Assembly: GCF_000725485.1 (NCBI RefSeq)
Contig: NZ_JOAG01000005.1
Span: forward strand, 284,130-348,129
Length of the DNA: 64,000 nt
Direction: 5' to 3'
From: Nonomuraea candida
Lineage (GTDB): Bacteria > Actinomycetota > Actinomycetes > Streptosporangiales > Streptosporangiaceae
A model generated the notes under the pieces. It did no database searches, was not told the origin of the DNA, and saw nothing but the letters and a program-made list of their open reading frames with translations. Positions 16,579 through 26,917 of the stretch are shown one piece after another (position 1 is the stretch's first letter; every line of letters begins with the position of its first letter). Made by a program: the position numbers and the translations under genes.

Positions 16579-18156
16579 ATGATCCTGCACACTCTGCTGG
16601 CGGGCGCCCTGACCCTCGGCGCCCTCACCGTCCCCGCGCGGGCCGTTCCGGCGCGGGCCGCGTCCACGCCGGCCGCCTCCCCGCCGATCGTCCCCGCGCG
16701 GGCCGCCTCCGCGCCCGGCGCTCCCGCCGTGACGTGGCAGGAGTGCCCCACGTACTCCGACGACGTGCTGCGGTGGGGCGGCCTCGACGAGAAGGACCTC
16801 CCCGAGTTCAGGCGGCTGCTCGCCCGTACGGACTGCGGCACCCTCAAGGTCCCGCGCGACCACGCCGACCCCGGCGGCCCGCAGATCACGATCGCGCTGA
16901 CCCGGCTGCGAGCCACCGACCAGCGGCGCCGGCTGGGCAGCCTGGCCGTCAACCCGGGCGGCCCCGGCGGCAGCGGCTACCTCATGCCCCTCGAACTCGT
17001 CATGTCCGGCCTGAAGGTGAACGAGCGCCACGACCTGATCGGCTTCGACCCGCGCGGCGTCGGTCTCAGCACGAGGGCCGGGTGCCGCGCCCCCATGCCG
17101 GAGCCCCCGCCGCCCGGCGCGGTGAGCGAGGAGCAGGCCAGGAAGGTCTACGCGGAGGTGGTGCGGGGCAACCGGGCGTGCGTCGCCGCCGACCCCGGCC
17201 TCGTCGGCCAGCTCACGACCGCGAACGTGGCCCGCGACCTCGACCGGATCCGCGCGGCGCTGGGCGAGCGGCGGCTGAGCTTCCTGGGCGTGTCCTGGGG
17301 CACCTGGCTGGGGGCGGTCTACCGCAGCCTGTTCCCCGGCAGGGTGGCCCGCATGTGGCTGGACAGCGTGGCGCTGCCCGAGCCGAGGATGGACGTCTTC
17401 ACCGAGGTGCGCGCGATGGCCGCCGACCGTGACTTCCGCCGGATGGCCCGGTGGATCGCCGGCCGCGACGCCAGGTACGGGTTCGGCGACTCCACGGCCG
17501 AGGTGGTCGCGGCGCTGACCCGGCTGCGCGAGCGGTACGCGGCCGACCCCGTCACCTTCACCGACCTCGGCGTCACCATCGACGGCAGGATGGTCGCCGA
17601 GGCCGCGAGCCAGCCCAGCCCGTCCTGGCCCGACGTGGCCGAGGTGCTGAAGGAGCTGGTGGACGCCACCGGCCCGGAGGCGCCGCCCGCGCTCAGGCGG
17701 GCCTTCGGCGGCGGTGACCGGCCGCCGCGGCCGGAGGGCGTGCCCGAGCGCCAGAACCGGGTCGCCGGCCTGGCGATGTTCTGCAACGAGGATCTGGGGC
17801 CGCGCACGTTCGAGGCGGCCTGGGACGCCTACCGGAAGCGGCTGGAGCGCTATCCGGTGACCGGCGAGGCGAGCACGTTCTTCCCGGCGTGCGCGGGATG
17901 GCCGCTCGCGCCGCGGGCGCCGCGGCTGCGGCAGGGGGGCGGGTCGCTGGTGCTGTCGGGGCACCTGCACGAGAGCCCGTCCCCGTACGAGTGGACGATC
18001 CAGATGCGGCAGGCCGTCGGCGGGCACGTGGTGACGATCGACGACGACGCGCACGGCTCGGCGCTGCGCACGCCGGGCTGCATGGCCGGCGTGGCCGGCT
18101 ACTTCGCCACCGGCCGCGTCACCGGCGCCTGCCCGGGCGTGCCGATCCCGGACTGA
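16579..18156 (+). CDS. Secreted alpha/beta-hydrolase, tripeptidyl aminopeptidase-like (S33)
   Basis: 525-residue exported protein with a signal peptide (ILHTLLAGALTLGALTVPARA) and a repetitive Pro/Ala linker. The oxyanion segment VNPGGPGGSG, nucleophile Ser239 in GVSWG and His492 in DDDAHGS place it in the SlpD/SlpE/tripeptidyl-aminopeptidase group with a C-terminal TAP-like domain. The acid of the triad, normally the Asp of a DPxTPY motif, aligns with Glu465 in HESPSPY. Probably an extracellular peptidase. Start ATG 16579; GTG 16573 is an alternative. Confidence 0.8.
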   Translation: MILHTLLAGALTLGALTVPARAVPARAASTPAASPPIVPARAASAPGAPAVTWQECPTYSDDVLRWGGLDEKDLPEFRRLLARTDCGTLKVPRDHADPGGPQITIALTRLRATDQRRRLGSLAVNPGGPGGSGYLMPLELVMSGLKVNERHDLIGFDPRGVGLSTRAGCRAPMPEPPPPGAVSEEQARKVYAEVVRGNRACVAADPGLVGQLTTANVARDLDRIRAALGERRLSFLGVSWGTWLGAVYRSLFPGRVARMWLDSVALPEPRMDVFTEVRAMAADRDFRRMARWIAGRDARYGFGDSTAEVVAALTRLRERYAADPVTFTDLGVTIDGRMVAEAASQPSPSWPDVAEVLKELVDATGPEAPPALRRAFGGGDRPPRPEGVPERQNRVAGLAMFCNEDLGPRTFEAAWDAYRKRLERYPVTGEASTFFPACAGWPLAPRAPRLRQGGGSLVLSGHLHESPSPYEWTIQMRQAVGGHVVTIDDDAHGSALRTPGCMAGVAGYFATGRVTGACPGVPIPD

Positions 18157-18223
18157 GCGGCGGACCCAGGGCCGGAAAGCCGGCCGGAAGCGGCGGAGCG
18201 GGGCGGCGATCAGCGGCGGGCGG

Positions 18224-18289
18224 GGTGCCGGTCGGCAGCGGGCAGGGTGCCGGTCAGCGGCGGGCAGGGTGCCGGTCAGCGGCGGTCGA
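18224..18289. repeat. 22-bp tandem repeat over the FAD monooxygenase stop
   Basis: Three units of about GGTGCCGGTCAGCGGCGGGC with period 22. The unit at 18268 contains the real stop (TCA on this strand at 18276-18278), and the unit at 18246 carries an extra copy of the same stop. Unit 1 has two differences. Confidence 0.9.
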
Positions 18290-19415
18290 GGCCGGAGAGT
18301 TGCCAGGCCAGGCGGCGGCGCACGGCCGGGAGGCGGCCCGCGAGCGCGAGCACCGCGTTGCGCAGCGGGCGCAGGGCCGTGCCCGTCGTCGCCAGCGACG
18401 TGAGCCGCCCGGCCAGCGCCACCACCCGTTCCGCCACCGGCCGGCGCGCGGCGGCGTAGGCGTCGAGCAGGTCGTCCGGCCCGCCGTCGAGCACCTTGGC
18501 GAGGGTCTCGGCCAGCAGCACGGCGTCCTCGATGCCGAGGTTCATGCCCTGCCCGCCGGCCGGCGAGTGCACGTGCGCCGCGTCCCCGGCCAGCAGCACC
18601 CGCCCCTTGCGGTAGGCGTCGGCGATCCGGTGGTGGACGCGGAAGCGCGAGCCCCACACCACCTCCTCCACCACGGCGGGCACGGCCTCGGGCCCGCGCG
18701 TGTCGAGCAGCCGCTGCACGAAGGCCGCGCCGGGCTCGGGCGGGGCCTCGTCCACGGTGGCCACGATGCGGTGCAGCCCGTCGGGCAGCGGCGCCACGAC
18801 CACCAGGCCCTCGGGCGAGAAGTACAGGATGACCTCCTCGCGCGGCACGCCGCCGCCGAGCCGGACGTCGGCGAGGGTGAACGACTCGGCGTACGTGCCG
18901 CCGGCGAAGCCGATGCCGGACCGCTCGCGTACGAGGCTGTGCATCCCGTCGGCGCCCACCAGGTAGGAGGCCCGCAGCACGCGGCCGTCGCGGAGGGTGG
19001 CGGTGACGCCGGAGGCGTCCTGCTCGACGGCCGTCACGGGGGCGGGCCGCAGCACCCGCCCGCCCAGCTCCGTCAGCCGGGCCAGCAGGAACGCCTCCAT
19101 GTCGGCCTGGGAGATCATCAGCGTGTAGGGGAAGCGGGTCGGCAGCCCGTCGAAGGGCACCGGGACCAGCAGCCGGTCGCGGTCGCGGATGGTGAAGCGC
19201 GGCGTGCGCACCCCGCGGGCGGTCAGGGCGGGCGTGAGGCCGTACGGCTCCAGCAGCTCGAGGGTGCGCGCGTGCACGACGGCGGCCCTGGAGGTGTTCG
19301 CGCCCTCGGCCTGGTCGTCCACGACGACGACGCCGTGGCCGAGGCGCGTCAGGACGATGGCGGCCGTGAGCCCCACGGGCCCCGCGCCGACGACGAGCAC
19401 GTCAGTGGTGATCAT
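18276..19415 (-). CDS. FAD-dependent monooxygenase (aromatic hydroxylase type)
   Basis: 379-residue group A flavoprotein hydroxylase. Dinucleotide motif VVGAGPVGL at the N terminus, the DG motif region in LVGADGMHSLVRERSG, and the GD motif RVLLAGDAAHVHSPAGGQGMN. These enzymes hydroxylate aromatic rings or inactivate antibiotics such as tetracyclines and rifamycins; the substrate is unknown here. ATG 19415 behind GAGGAGAG is preferred to the longer frame. The promoter lies among several copies of one palindrome (see next entries), so it is probably induced by a small molecule via a TetR-type repressor encoded elsewhere. Confidence 0.88.
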   Translation of the reverse strand: MITTDVLVVGAGPVGLTAAIVLTRLGHGVVVVDDQAEGANTSRAAVVHARTLELLEPYGLTPALTARGVRTPRFTIRDRDRLLVPVPFDGLPTRFPYTLMISQADMEAFLLARLTELGGRVLRPAPVTAVEQDASGVTATLRDGRVLRASYLVGADGMHSLVRERSGIGFAGGTYAESFTLADVRLGGGVPREEVILYFSPEGLVVVAPLPDGLHRIVATVDEAPPEPGAAFVQRLLDTRGPEAVPAVVEEVVWGSRFRVHHRIADAYRKGRVLLAGDAAHVHSPAGGQGMNLGIEDAVLLAETLAKVLDGGPDDLLDAYAAARRPVAERVVALAGRLTSLATTGTALRPLRNAVLALAGRLPAVRRRLAWQLSGLDRR

Positions 19416-19430
19416 CTCTCCTCCTCGGAA

Positions 19431-19514
19431 GGCCAACACTTGTGGGCCGACACCTGTTGACGCTAGGCCCGGTCACGCCGGAAGTCAACAGCCGTTGGCC
19501 AACACTCGTTGGCA
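19431..19514. promoter_or_regulatory. Array of four TetR-type operator boxes
   Basis: Four related sites with an approximate consensus GGCCAACACYTGTTGRCC occur at 19431-19448, 19445-19462, 19482-19500 (other orientation) and 19497-19514. The last contains GCCAAC-ACTC-GTTGGC. They flank and overlap the predicted promoter of the FAD monooxygenase. No TetR gene is adjacent. The same array could also influence the glp operon 245 bases to the right. Confidence 0.65.
19460..19488 (-). promoter_or_regulatory. Predicted promoter of the FAD monooxygenase
   Basis: On the minus strand TTGACT (19488-19483) and TAGCGT (19465-19460) are separated by 17 bases, a good vegetative-type promoter. An operator box overlaps each element. 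Confidence 0.6.
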
Positions 19515-19637
19515 CAGAGACCCAGGAGATCAGGACAGGGAGAGCGGCCCTATTCCCCGACTTTCGGTCATCGCCCCGCCCGGCCGCGCTGAGCAGCGCC
19601 GGAGCCGACGGGGTGATAGCCACGTCCGGTCGCCGAT

Positions 19638-19661
19638 TTTTCCGGCTTTACCGGCGGAAAA
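19638..19661. promoter_or_regulatory. Inverted repeat upstream of glp operon
   Basis: TTTTCCG and CGGAAAA, seven-base arms separated by ten bases, 97 bases before glpS. Possible regulator site in the 343-base region between the monooxygenase and glpS. Besides this site and the operator array I see nothing else in that region. Confidence 0.35.
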
Positions 19662-19758
19662 CCCACCTGTAACACTGGCAACAAGGGCACCGGGAGCGGC
19701 CCTTTGCAGCGGAATCAGATCATGTTAGAAGGGAGGGAAGCAGAGAGGACCGGGCACA

Positions 19759-20842
19759 GTGACGGTGATTCTCGACGGCATCTCCGTACGGCAGCGCGGA
19801 GAGACCTGGCTCGACGACATAAACCTCGAATTACCCGACGGAATGACCACCGTCCTCGGCCCGATGACGGCGGGAAAGACGACGCTGATGCGGGTCGTCG
19901 GCGGTTTGCTGACGCCCGGCGCGGGGCGCGTGCTGGTCAACGGAAAAGACGTCACCCGGATTTCGGTGCGAAAACGCTCGGTCGCTTTCGTCTATCAGCA
20001 ATTCATCAATTACCCGTCGCTCACCGTCTACGAGAACATCGCCTCCCCGCTCCGCCTCGACCCCCGCCATCGCCGCGACGGCGTGGACCGGCGGGTGCGC
20101 GAGGTGGCCGAGCTGATGGGGCTGACCGGCCTGCTCGGCCGCCGCCCCGCCGAGCTGTCGGGCGGCCAGCAGCAGCGCACCGCCATCGCCCGCGCGCTGG
20201 CGCGCCCGGTGGACGTGCTGCTGCTCGACGAGCCCCTGGCCAACCTCGACTTCAAGCTGCGCGAGCAGTTGCGCGCCGACCTGAAGAGCATGTTCGCCGA
20301 TTCCTCCGGCGTGGTGCTCTACTCCACCGCCGACCCCAACGAGGCCCTGACGTTCGCCGCGCCGACCGTGGTGCTGGGCGAGGGCCGGGTGCGGCACGTC
20401 GGTGACGTGGCCGCCATGTACGACCACCCGCCCACCCTCGCCGTGGCCGCCACGCTCAGCGACCCGCCGCTCAACCTGCTGCCGGGGGTCGTGCAAGACG
20501 GCCGCATCGAGGTCCTCGGCGCCTCCTTCCCCGCGCCCCGCGCGCACGCCTCCGGCCGCACCGTCCTGCTGGGCGTGCGCCCGCACCAGGTGACGATCGC
20601 CGGCGGCGGCCCGGGCGCGCTGGAGCTGCCCGCCGAGATCAGGCTCGCCGAGGTCACGGGCAGCGCGACCTTCCTGCACCTCCTCCTGCAAGGAGGGCGC
20701 CACCTGGTCGCCCAGCTCGCGGGCACGCGGCAGTTCACGCCCGGCGAGCGGACGGTCGCGTACGTGGACCCCGCCCACGTCTTCGTCTTCGACGAGGACG
20801 GCGGCCGCCTGCTGGCCACCAGCGCCGCGGAGGTGGACCTGC

Positions 20843-20850
<8 letters not shown>
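19759..20850 (+). CDS. glpS: Glycerol-type ABC transporter ATP-binding protein GlpS
   Basis: 363-residue ATPase. Walker A GPMTAGKTT, Q-loop YQQF, signature LSGGQQQR, Walker B VLLLDEP and a C-terminal TOBE-like regulatory domain (VLLGVRPHQV). The unusual Walker A and the six-gene order ATPase-ATPase-permease-permease-DUF2160-binding protein match the GlpSTPQUV glycerol importer known from Rhizobium. The H-loop position reads STADPNEAL, with Ala in place of the usual His (as in STHDxxEAL), noteworthy because the partner ATPase carries the normal THD. GTG start at 19759. Confidence 0.8.
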
Positions 20851-22875
<2,025 letters not shown>

Positions 22876-22880
22876 GGGCG

Positions 22881-23714
22881 ATGGCCGCGGCGACGGACCG
22901 GACCACCGGCAGGCGGCTGCCCTGGGCCCGCACGGTCTTCTGGCTCTACATCGTCACGCTCATGCTGCCGCTGCTCTGGATGTTCGGCATGTCGATCCGC
23001 CCGAACGAGGACATCCTCGGCAGTTTCTCGCTCATTCCGCAGCGCGTGACGTTCGACAACTACGTCACTTTCTTCACCGACTCGTCGTGGTATTCGAGCT
23101 ATCTGAACTCCATCATCTACACCTCGCTGAACGCGGTGATGTCGCTCATCGTGGCGCTGCCCGCGGCATACGCGTTCTCGCGCTTCCGGTTCGCCGGCGA
23201 CAAGCATCTGTTCTTCTGGCTGCTGACCAATCGCATGGCCCCGCCGGCGGTATTCCTGCTGCCGTTCTTCCAGATTTACCAGAGCGTCGGGCTGTTCGAC
23301 ACGCACCTCGGCGTGGCGATCGCGCACATGCTCTTCAACGTGCCGCTCGCGGTCTGGATCCTGGAAGGATTCATGTCCGGAATTCCCCGGGAAATAGACG
23401 AGACCGCGGCGATCGACGGCTATTCCCTGCCACGGTTCTTCGTCCGGATCTTCCTGCCGATGATCCGCTCCGCGATCGGCGTGACCCTGTTCTTCTGCTT
23501 CATGTTCAGCTGGGTCGAGCTGCTGATCGCCAGGACGATCACCTCCGTGGACGCCAAGCCGATCGCCGCCACGATGACGCGGACGGTGAGCGCGGCGGGC
23601 GTGGACTGGGCGCTGCTGGCCACGGCGGGCGTGCTCACCATCGTGCCCGGCGCGATCGTCATCTGGTTCGTGCGCAACTACATCGCCAAGGGATTCACCA
23701 TGGGGAGGGTCTAG
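22881..23714 (+). CDS. glpQ: Glycerol-type ABC transporter permease GlpQ
   Basis: 277-residue permease with six membrane helices. EAA loop ETAAIDGYSLPRFFVRIFLP around residue 174. ATG 22881 sits behind GGGGAGGTGAGG, five bases after the glpP stop. Unrelated to the glycerophosphodiesterase GlpQ of enteric bacteria. Confidence 0.82.
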   Translation: MAAATDRTTGRRLPWARTVFWLYIVTLMLPLLWMFGMSIRPNEDILGSFSLIPQRVTFDNYVTFFTDSSWYSSYLNSIIYTSLNAVMSLIVALPAAYAFSRFRFAGDKHLFFWLLTNRMAPPAVFLLPFFQIYQSVGLFDTHLGVAIAHMLFNVPLAVWILEGFMSGIPREIDETAAIDGYSLPRFFVRIFLPMIRSAIGVTLFFCFMFSWVELLIARTITSVDAKPIAATMTRTVSAAGVDWALLATAGVLTIVPGAIVIWFVRNYIAKGFTMGRV

Positions 23715-23716
23715 CC

Positions 23717-23992
23717 GTGCTCGAATGGATGGTCTGGACCGTCCCCACCGCCCTGGTCTTCGCCGGGCTGGCGCTGCTGCTGGCCGTCATGGCGGTCTGG
23801 GGCCGCATCTCCCCTCCGGTGGCCAGGCGGGGCTTCCTGCGCATCGAGACCGACCGGGGCGACCGGCTCTACATCGGCCTGATCAGCGCCGCCGTCGTGC
23901 TGGCCGGCTGGATAGCGATCACCGACCTGTCCATGTGGCTCGCGCTCGGCTGCGCGCTGCTGGTGGCGGTCGTGATCGGCATATGGGGCTAA
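23717..23992 (+). CDS. DUF2160 small integral membrane protein of the glycerol importer
   Basis: 91-residue protein with two or three transmembrane helices (WTVPTALVFAGLALLLAVMAVW, YIGLISAAVVLAGWIAI, MWLALGCALLVAVVIGIWG) and RRGFLRIETDRGDRLYIGL between them. DUF2160 proteins are a standard component of GlpSTPQUV loci, and their presence is the best marker that this importer is of the glycerol type. Role within the complex unknown. GTG start two bases after the glpQ stop. Confidence 0.82.
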   Translation: MLEWMVWTVPTALVFAGLALLLAVMAVWGRISPPVARRGFLRIETDRGDRLYIGLISAAVVLAGWIAITDLSMWLALGCALLVAVVIGIWG

Positions 23993-24011
23993 CAGAAGAG
24001 GAGCCAAGCCA

Positions 24012-25796
24012 ATGAGGCATCGGGCAGTCAGGTCCGCGGCCGTGGTGCTGGCCGCGATCTCCCTGGTGGCGGCCGGCTGCAGCCAGGGCGCGGAGCGGCC
24101 CGCGAGCGACTTCAAGGAGGCCGACGGCAGGGCCGCGGCCCAGAGGTGGGTGAGCGAGGAGTTCACGCCGAGCACGCTGAGCAAGGAGCAGCAGCTCGCG
24201 GAGATGGAGTGGTTCATCAAGGCCGCGGCGCCGTACCGCGGGATGCAGATCAACGTGGTCTCCGAGACGATCACCACGCACGAGTACGAGTCGCGGCAGC
24301 TCGCCAAGGCGTTCACCGAGATCACCGGGATCAGGATCAAGCACGACCTGATCCAGGAGGGCGACGTCGTCGAGAAGCTCCAGACCCAGATCCAGAGCGA
24401 CCAGAACATCTACGACGCCTACGTCAACGACTCCGACCTCATCGGCACCCACTCGCGCGGCACCTACGTCTTCCCGCTGTCGGACTACATGGCCGGGGAG
24501 GGCAAGAACGTCACCTCGCCCACCCTCGACCTGGACGACTTCATCGGCATCAGCTTCACCACCGGCCCGGACAAGAAGATCTACCAGCTTCCCGACCAGC
24601 AGTTCGCCAACCTCTACTGGTTCCGCTACGACTGGTTCACCGACCCCGACATCAAGAAGCAGTTCAAGGACGCCTACGGCTACGACCTCGGCGTGCCGGT
24701 GAACTGGGCGGCGTACGAGGACATCGCCGACTTCTTCACCAACAAGGTCAACGGCGACGGCACCATCGACGGCAAGAAGACCTACGGCCACATGGACTAC
24801 GGCCGCAAGGACCCGTCGCTGGGCTGGCGCTTCACCGACGCGTGGCTGTCCATGGCGGGCAACGGCGACCCCGGCATCCCCAACGGCCTGCCGGTGGACG
24901 ACTGGGGCATCCGGGTGGAGAACTGCCGCCCGGTCGGCTCCTCGGTCACCCGGGGCGGCGACACCAACGGCCCGGCCGCGGTCTACGCGCTGACGAAATA
25001 CGTGGACTGGCTGAAGAAGTACGCGCCGCGCGAGGCCGCGGGCATGAACTTCAGCGAGGCCGGCCCGGTGCCCGCGCAGGGCAACATCGCCCAGCAGATC
25101 TTCTGGTACACCTCGTTCACGGCCGACATGACCAAGCCGGGCCTGCCGGTCGTCAACGAGGACGGCACGCCGAAGTGGCGCATCGCGCCGAGCCCGCACG
25201 GCGCGTACTGGAAGACCGGCAACAAGCTGGGCTACCAGGACGCCGGCTCCTGGACGCTGCTCAACAGCACCCCGAAGGAGCGCCGGGCCGCCGCCTGGCT
25301 GTACGCGCAGTTCGTCACGTCCAAGACGGTGTCGCTGAAGAAGTCGATCGTCGGCCTGACGTTCATCCGCGACTCCGACATCAAGAGCCGCTACTTCGCC
25401 GACAACGCCGAGAAGTACGGCGGCCTCATCGAGTTCTACGGCTCCCCGGCCCGCGAGCAGTGGACCCCGACCGGCACGAATGTGCCCGACTACCCCAAGC
25501 TGGCCCAGCTGTGGTGGCAGAACGTGGCCACCGCCGTGACCGGCGAGACCACCCCGCAGCAGTCGATGGACAACCTGGCCAAGCAGCAGGACGACATCCT
25601 GTCCCGGCTGGAGCGGCTCTCGCGCGAGCGGCAGGGGTACGGCGGCCAGTGCGCGCCCAAGCTGAACCCCGAGCGTCCCGCCCAGTACTGGTACGACCAG
25701 CCGGGCGCGCCCGCGCCGAAGCTGGCCGACGAGCGGGGCAAGCCGGAGACCCTCGACTACGACCGGCTGATCGCGACCTGGAAGCAGGGGAACTGA
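24012..25796 (+). CDS. glpV: Glycerol-type ABC transporter substrate-binding lipoprotein GlpV
   Basis: 594-residue binding protein, larger than ordinary sugar-binding proteins, as in the glycerol group. Lipobox LVAAGC with Cys23. Conserved stretches include VSETITTHEYESRQLAKAF, FTTGPDKKIYQLPDQQFANL and the C-terminal KLNPERPAQYWYDQPGAPAP. AGAAGAGGAG upstream of ATG 24012 is a good ribosome site. Last gene of the operon; its stop region is duplicated (30-bp repeat) and followed by a strong hairpin. Confidence 0.85.
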   Translation: MRHRAVRSAAVVLAAISLVAAGCSQGAERPASDFKEADGRAAAQRWVSEEFTPSTLSKEQQLAEMEWFIKAAAPYRGMQINVVSETITTHEYESRQLAKAFTEITGIRIKHDLIQEGDVVEKLQTQIQSDQNIYDAYVNDSDLIGTHSRGTYVFPLSDYMAGEGKNVTSPTLDLDDFIGISFTTGPDKKIYQLPDQQFANLYWFRYDWFTDPDIKKQFKDAYGYDLGVPVNWAAYEDIADFFTNKVNGDGTIDGKKTYGHMDYGRKDPSLGWRFTDAWLSMAGNGDPGIPNGLPVDDWGIRVENCRPVGSSVTRGGDTNGPAAVYALTKYVDWLKKYAPREAAGMNFSEAGPVPAQGNIAQQIFWYTSFTADMTKPGLPVVNEDGTPKWRIAPSPHGAYWKTGNKLGYQDAGSWTLLNSTPKERRAAAWLYAQFVTSKTVSLKKSIVGLTFIRDSDIKSRYFADNAEKYGGLIEFYGSPAREQWTPTGTNVPDYPKLAQLWWQNVATAVTGETTPQQSMDNLAKQQDDILSRLERLSRERQGYGGQCAPKLNPERPAQYWYDQPGAPAPKLADERGKPETLDYDRLIATWKQGN

Positions 25797-25840
25797 GCCG
25801 ACGGCCGCCGGCTCCAGGGGAACTGAGCCGGCGGCCGCCG
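25785..25840. repeat. 30-bp tandem repeat over the glpV stop codon
   Basis: CAGGGGAACTGAGCCGACGG... at 25785 is repeated at 25815 with one change, so AAC-TGA occurs twice. The second copy runs into the terminator hairpin. Confidence 0.9.
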
Positions 25841-25866
25841 CCCGTGGCAGGAACGGGCGGCGGCCG
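25832..25866 (+). terminator. Hairpin terminator after glpV
   Basis: A perfect 14-bp GC stem (25832-25845 with 25853-25866) and a 7-base loop GGCAGGA, between the convergent glpV and esterase genes. No T run follows on either strand, as is common in actinomycetes; it may act in both directions. Confidence 0.75.
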
Positions 25867-25891
25867 GCCCTGGTGACCGATCGGCCCGGGG

Positions 25892-26917
25892 TCAGCTCTT
25901 GAGGTGGGCCGCGAGCCAGTCGAAGGCCCGCTCCTGCCCCGGCACGTCGAAGCTGTGCGGCACGTCGGCGAAGACCGCCTCGTAGCCGCCGGGCGCGTCG
26001 CGGTACCGCTCGCCGATGATGGCGTGCGCGCGGCGCATGCCCGCCTCGGGGAAGAGCTCGTCGCGGAGGGCGTACTGGACCATGAGCGGCGCGGGCGCGC
26101 GGGCGGCCACCAGGTCCGGGTAGTCGCCCAGGCGGGGCAGGCCGGGGGGCCACAGCATCCAGGTGTGCCGCTCGACGTGCCCGCCGAGCATGTCGCGGAA
26201 GGAGGAGGCCATGGCGGCGACCACGACCGCGTCGATCCGCGGGTCGAACGCGCCGAGCAGCGCGGCCCGCAGGCCCCCGCCCGACAGGCCCGCGCAGCCG
26301 ACCGCGCCCACGTCGGGGCGCGAGCGCAGGTAGGCCGCCGCCGCCAGGTCCTCGCCCGCGACGACGCCGGCGAACGACGTGCCCAGCGCGGCGCAGTGCT
26401 TGGCGACCACGTGCTCGTGCGGTCCGGCCGCCGCGTCGTACTCCTCCGGCTCCTCGGACCCGAGCGGGAAGCGGCGGCTGCCCCACACGAACACGTCGTG
26501 CGCCAGCACCGCGAACCCCCGCCGGGCCAGCGCGTTGGCGAAGGCCCGGCCGCCGTAGAGCGCCTCGCGCAGCCGCCGCACCTCGGGCGACGGCGGCTCG
26601 GGCCCGTCGGCGATCTTCTCCTTGCCGACGTGCTTCACGCCCCCGTGGCAGTGCAGCGCCACCACCCCGGGCAGCGGCCCGTCCGCGTCACGGGGTCTGA
26701 GCAGGTACGCCCGCGTCCGCGGCCCGAACCCCACCGACCACGACAGCTCCTCGCCGTGCAGGTCGCCGTCGGTCCAGGCGCGCTCGACGCGCACGTCGGA
26801 GGCCACGAGGTCGAGCACCCCGATGGCCTCCCGCGCCGCCACCCGCAGCTCGGGCCCCGGCAGCGCCGGATAGAGCCCGAACTGCGCCGTGGCGATCCGC
26901 GACAGCTCAGCGAACAC
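25892..26917 (-). CDS. Alpha/beta-hydrolase, acetyl-xylan-esterase/dienelactone-hydrolase type
   Basis: 341-residue cytoplasmic hydrolase. Nucleophile elbow GLSGGG, acid in RDELFPEAG, catalytic His in VPHSFDVPGQ, oxyanion region HCHGGVKHVGKEK. It is the last gene of the leftward sugar operon and overlaps the Gfo/Idh gene by 11 bases, which suggests removal of an ester (acetyl or other) from the imported carbohydrate. Exact substrate unknown. GTG start. Confidence 0.75.
   Translation of the reverse strand: MFAELSRIATAQFGLYPALPGPELRVAAREAIGVLDLVASDVRVERAWTDGDLHGEELSWSVGFGPRTRAYLLRPRDADGPLPGVVALHCHGGVKHVGKEKIADGPEPPSPEVRRLREALYGGRAFANALARRGFAVLAHDVFVWGSRRFPLGSEEPEEYDAAAGPHEHVVAKHCAALGTSFAGVVAGEDLAAAAYLRSRPDVGAVGCAGLSGGGLRAALLGAFDPRIDAVVVAAMASSFRDMLGGHVERHTWMLWPPGLPRLGDYPDLVAARAPAPLMVQYALRDELFPEAGMRRAHAIIGERYRDAPGGYEAVFADVPHSFDVPGQERAFDWLAAHLKS

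Noticed and set aside
13929..16952. Minus-strand open frame of about 1000 codons
   Set aside because: It overlaps the DUF4434-like gene in another frame and the SDR and peptidase genes on the other strand. Composition is Arg/Ala/Gly-rich, typical of antisense frames in this GC range.
18224..18289. CRISPR-like array
   Set aside because: Units are directly adjacent, 22 bp, with no unique spacers, and no cas genes occur. It is a simple tandem duplication. The same applies to 16447-16513 and 37633-37690.
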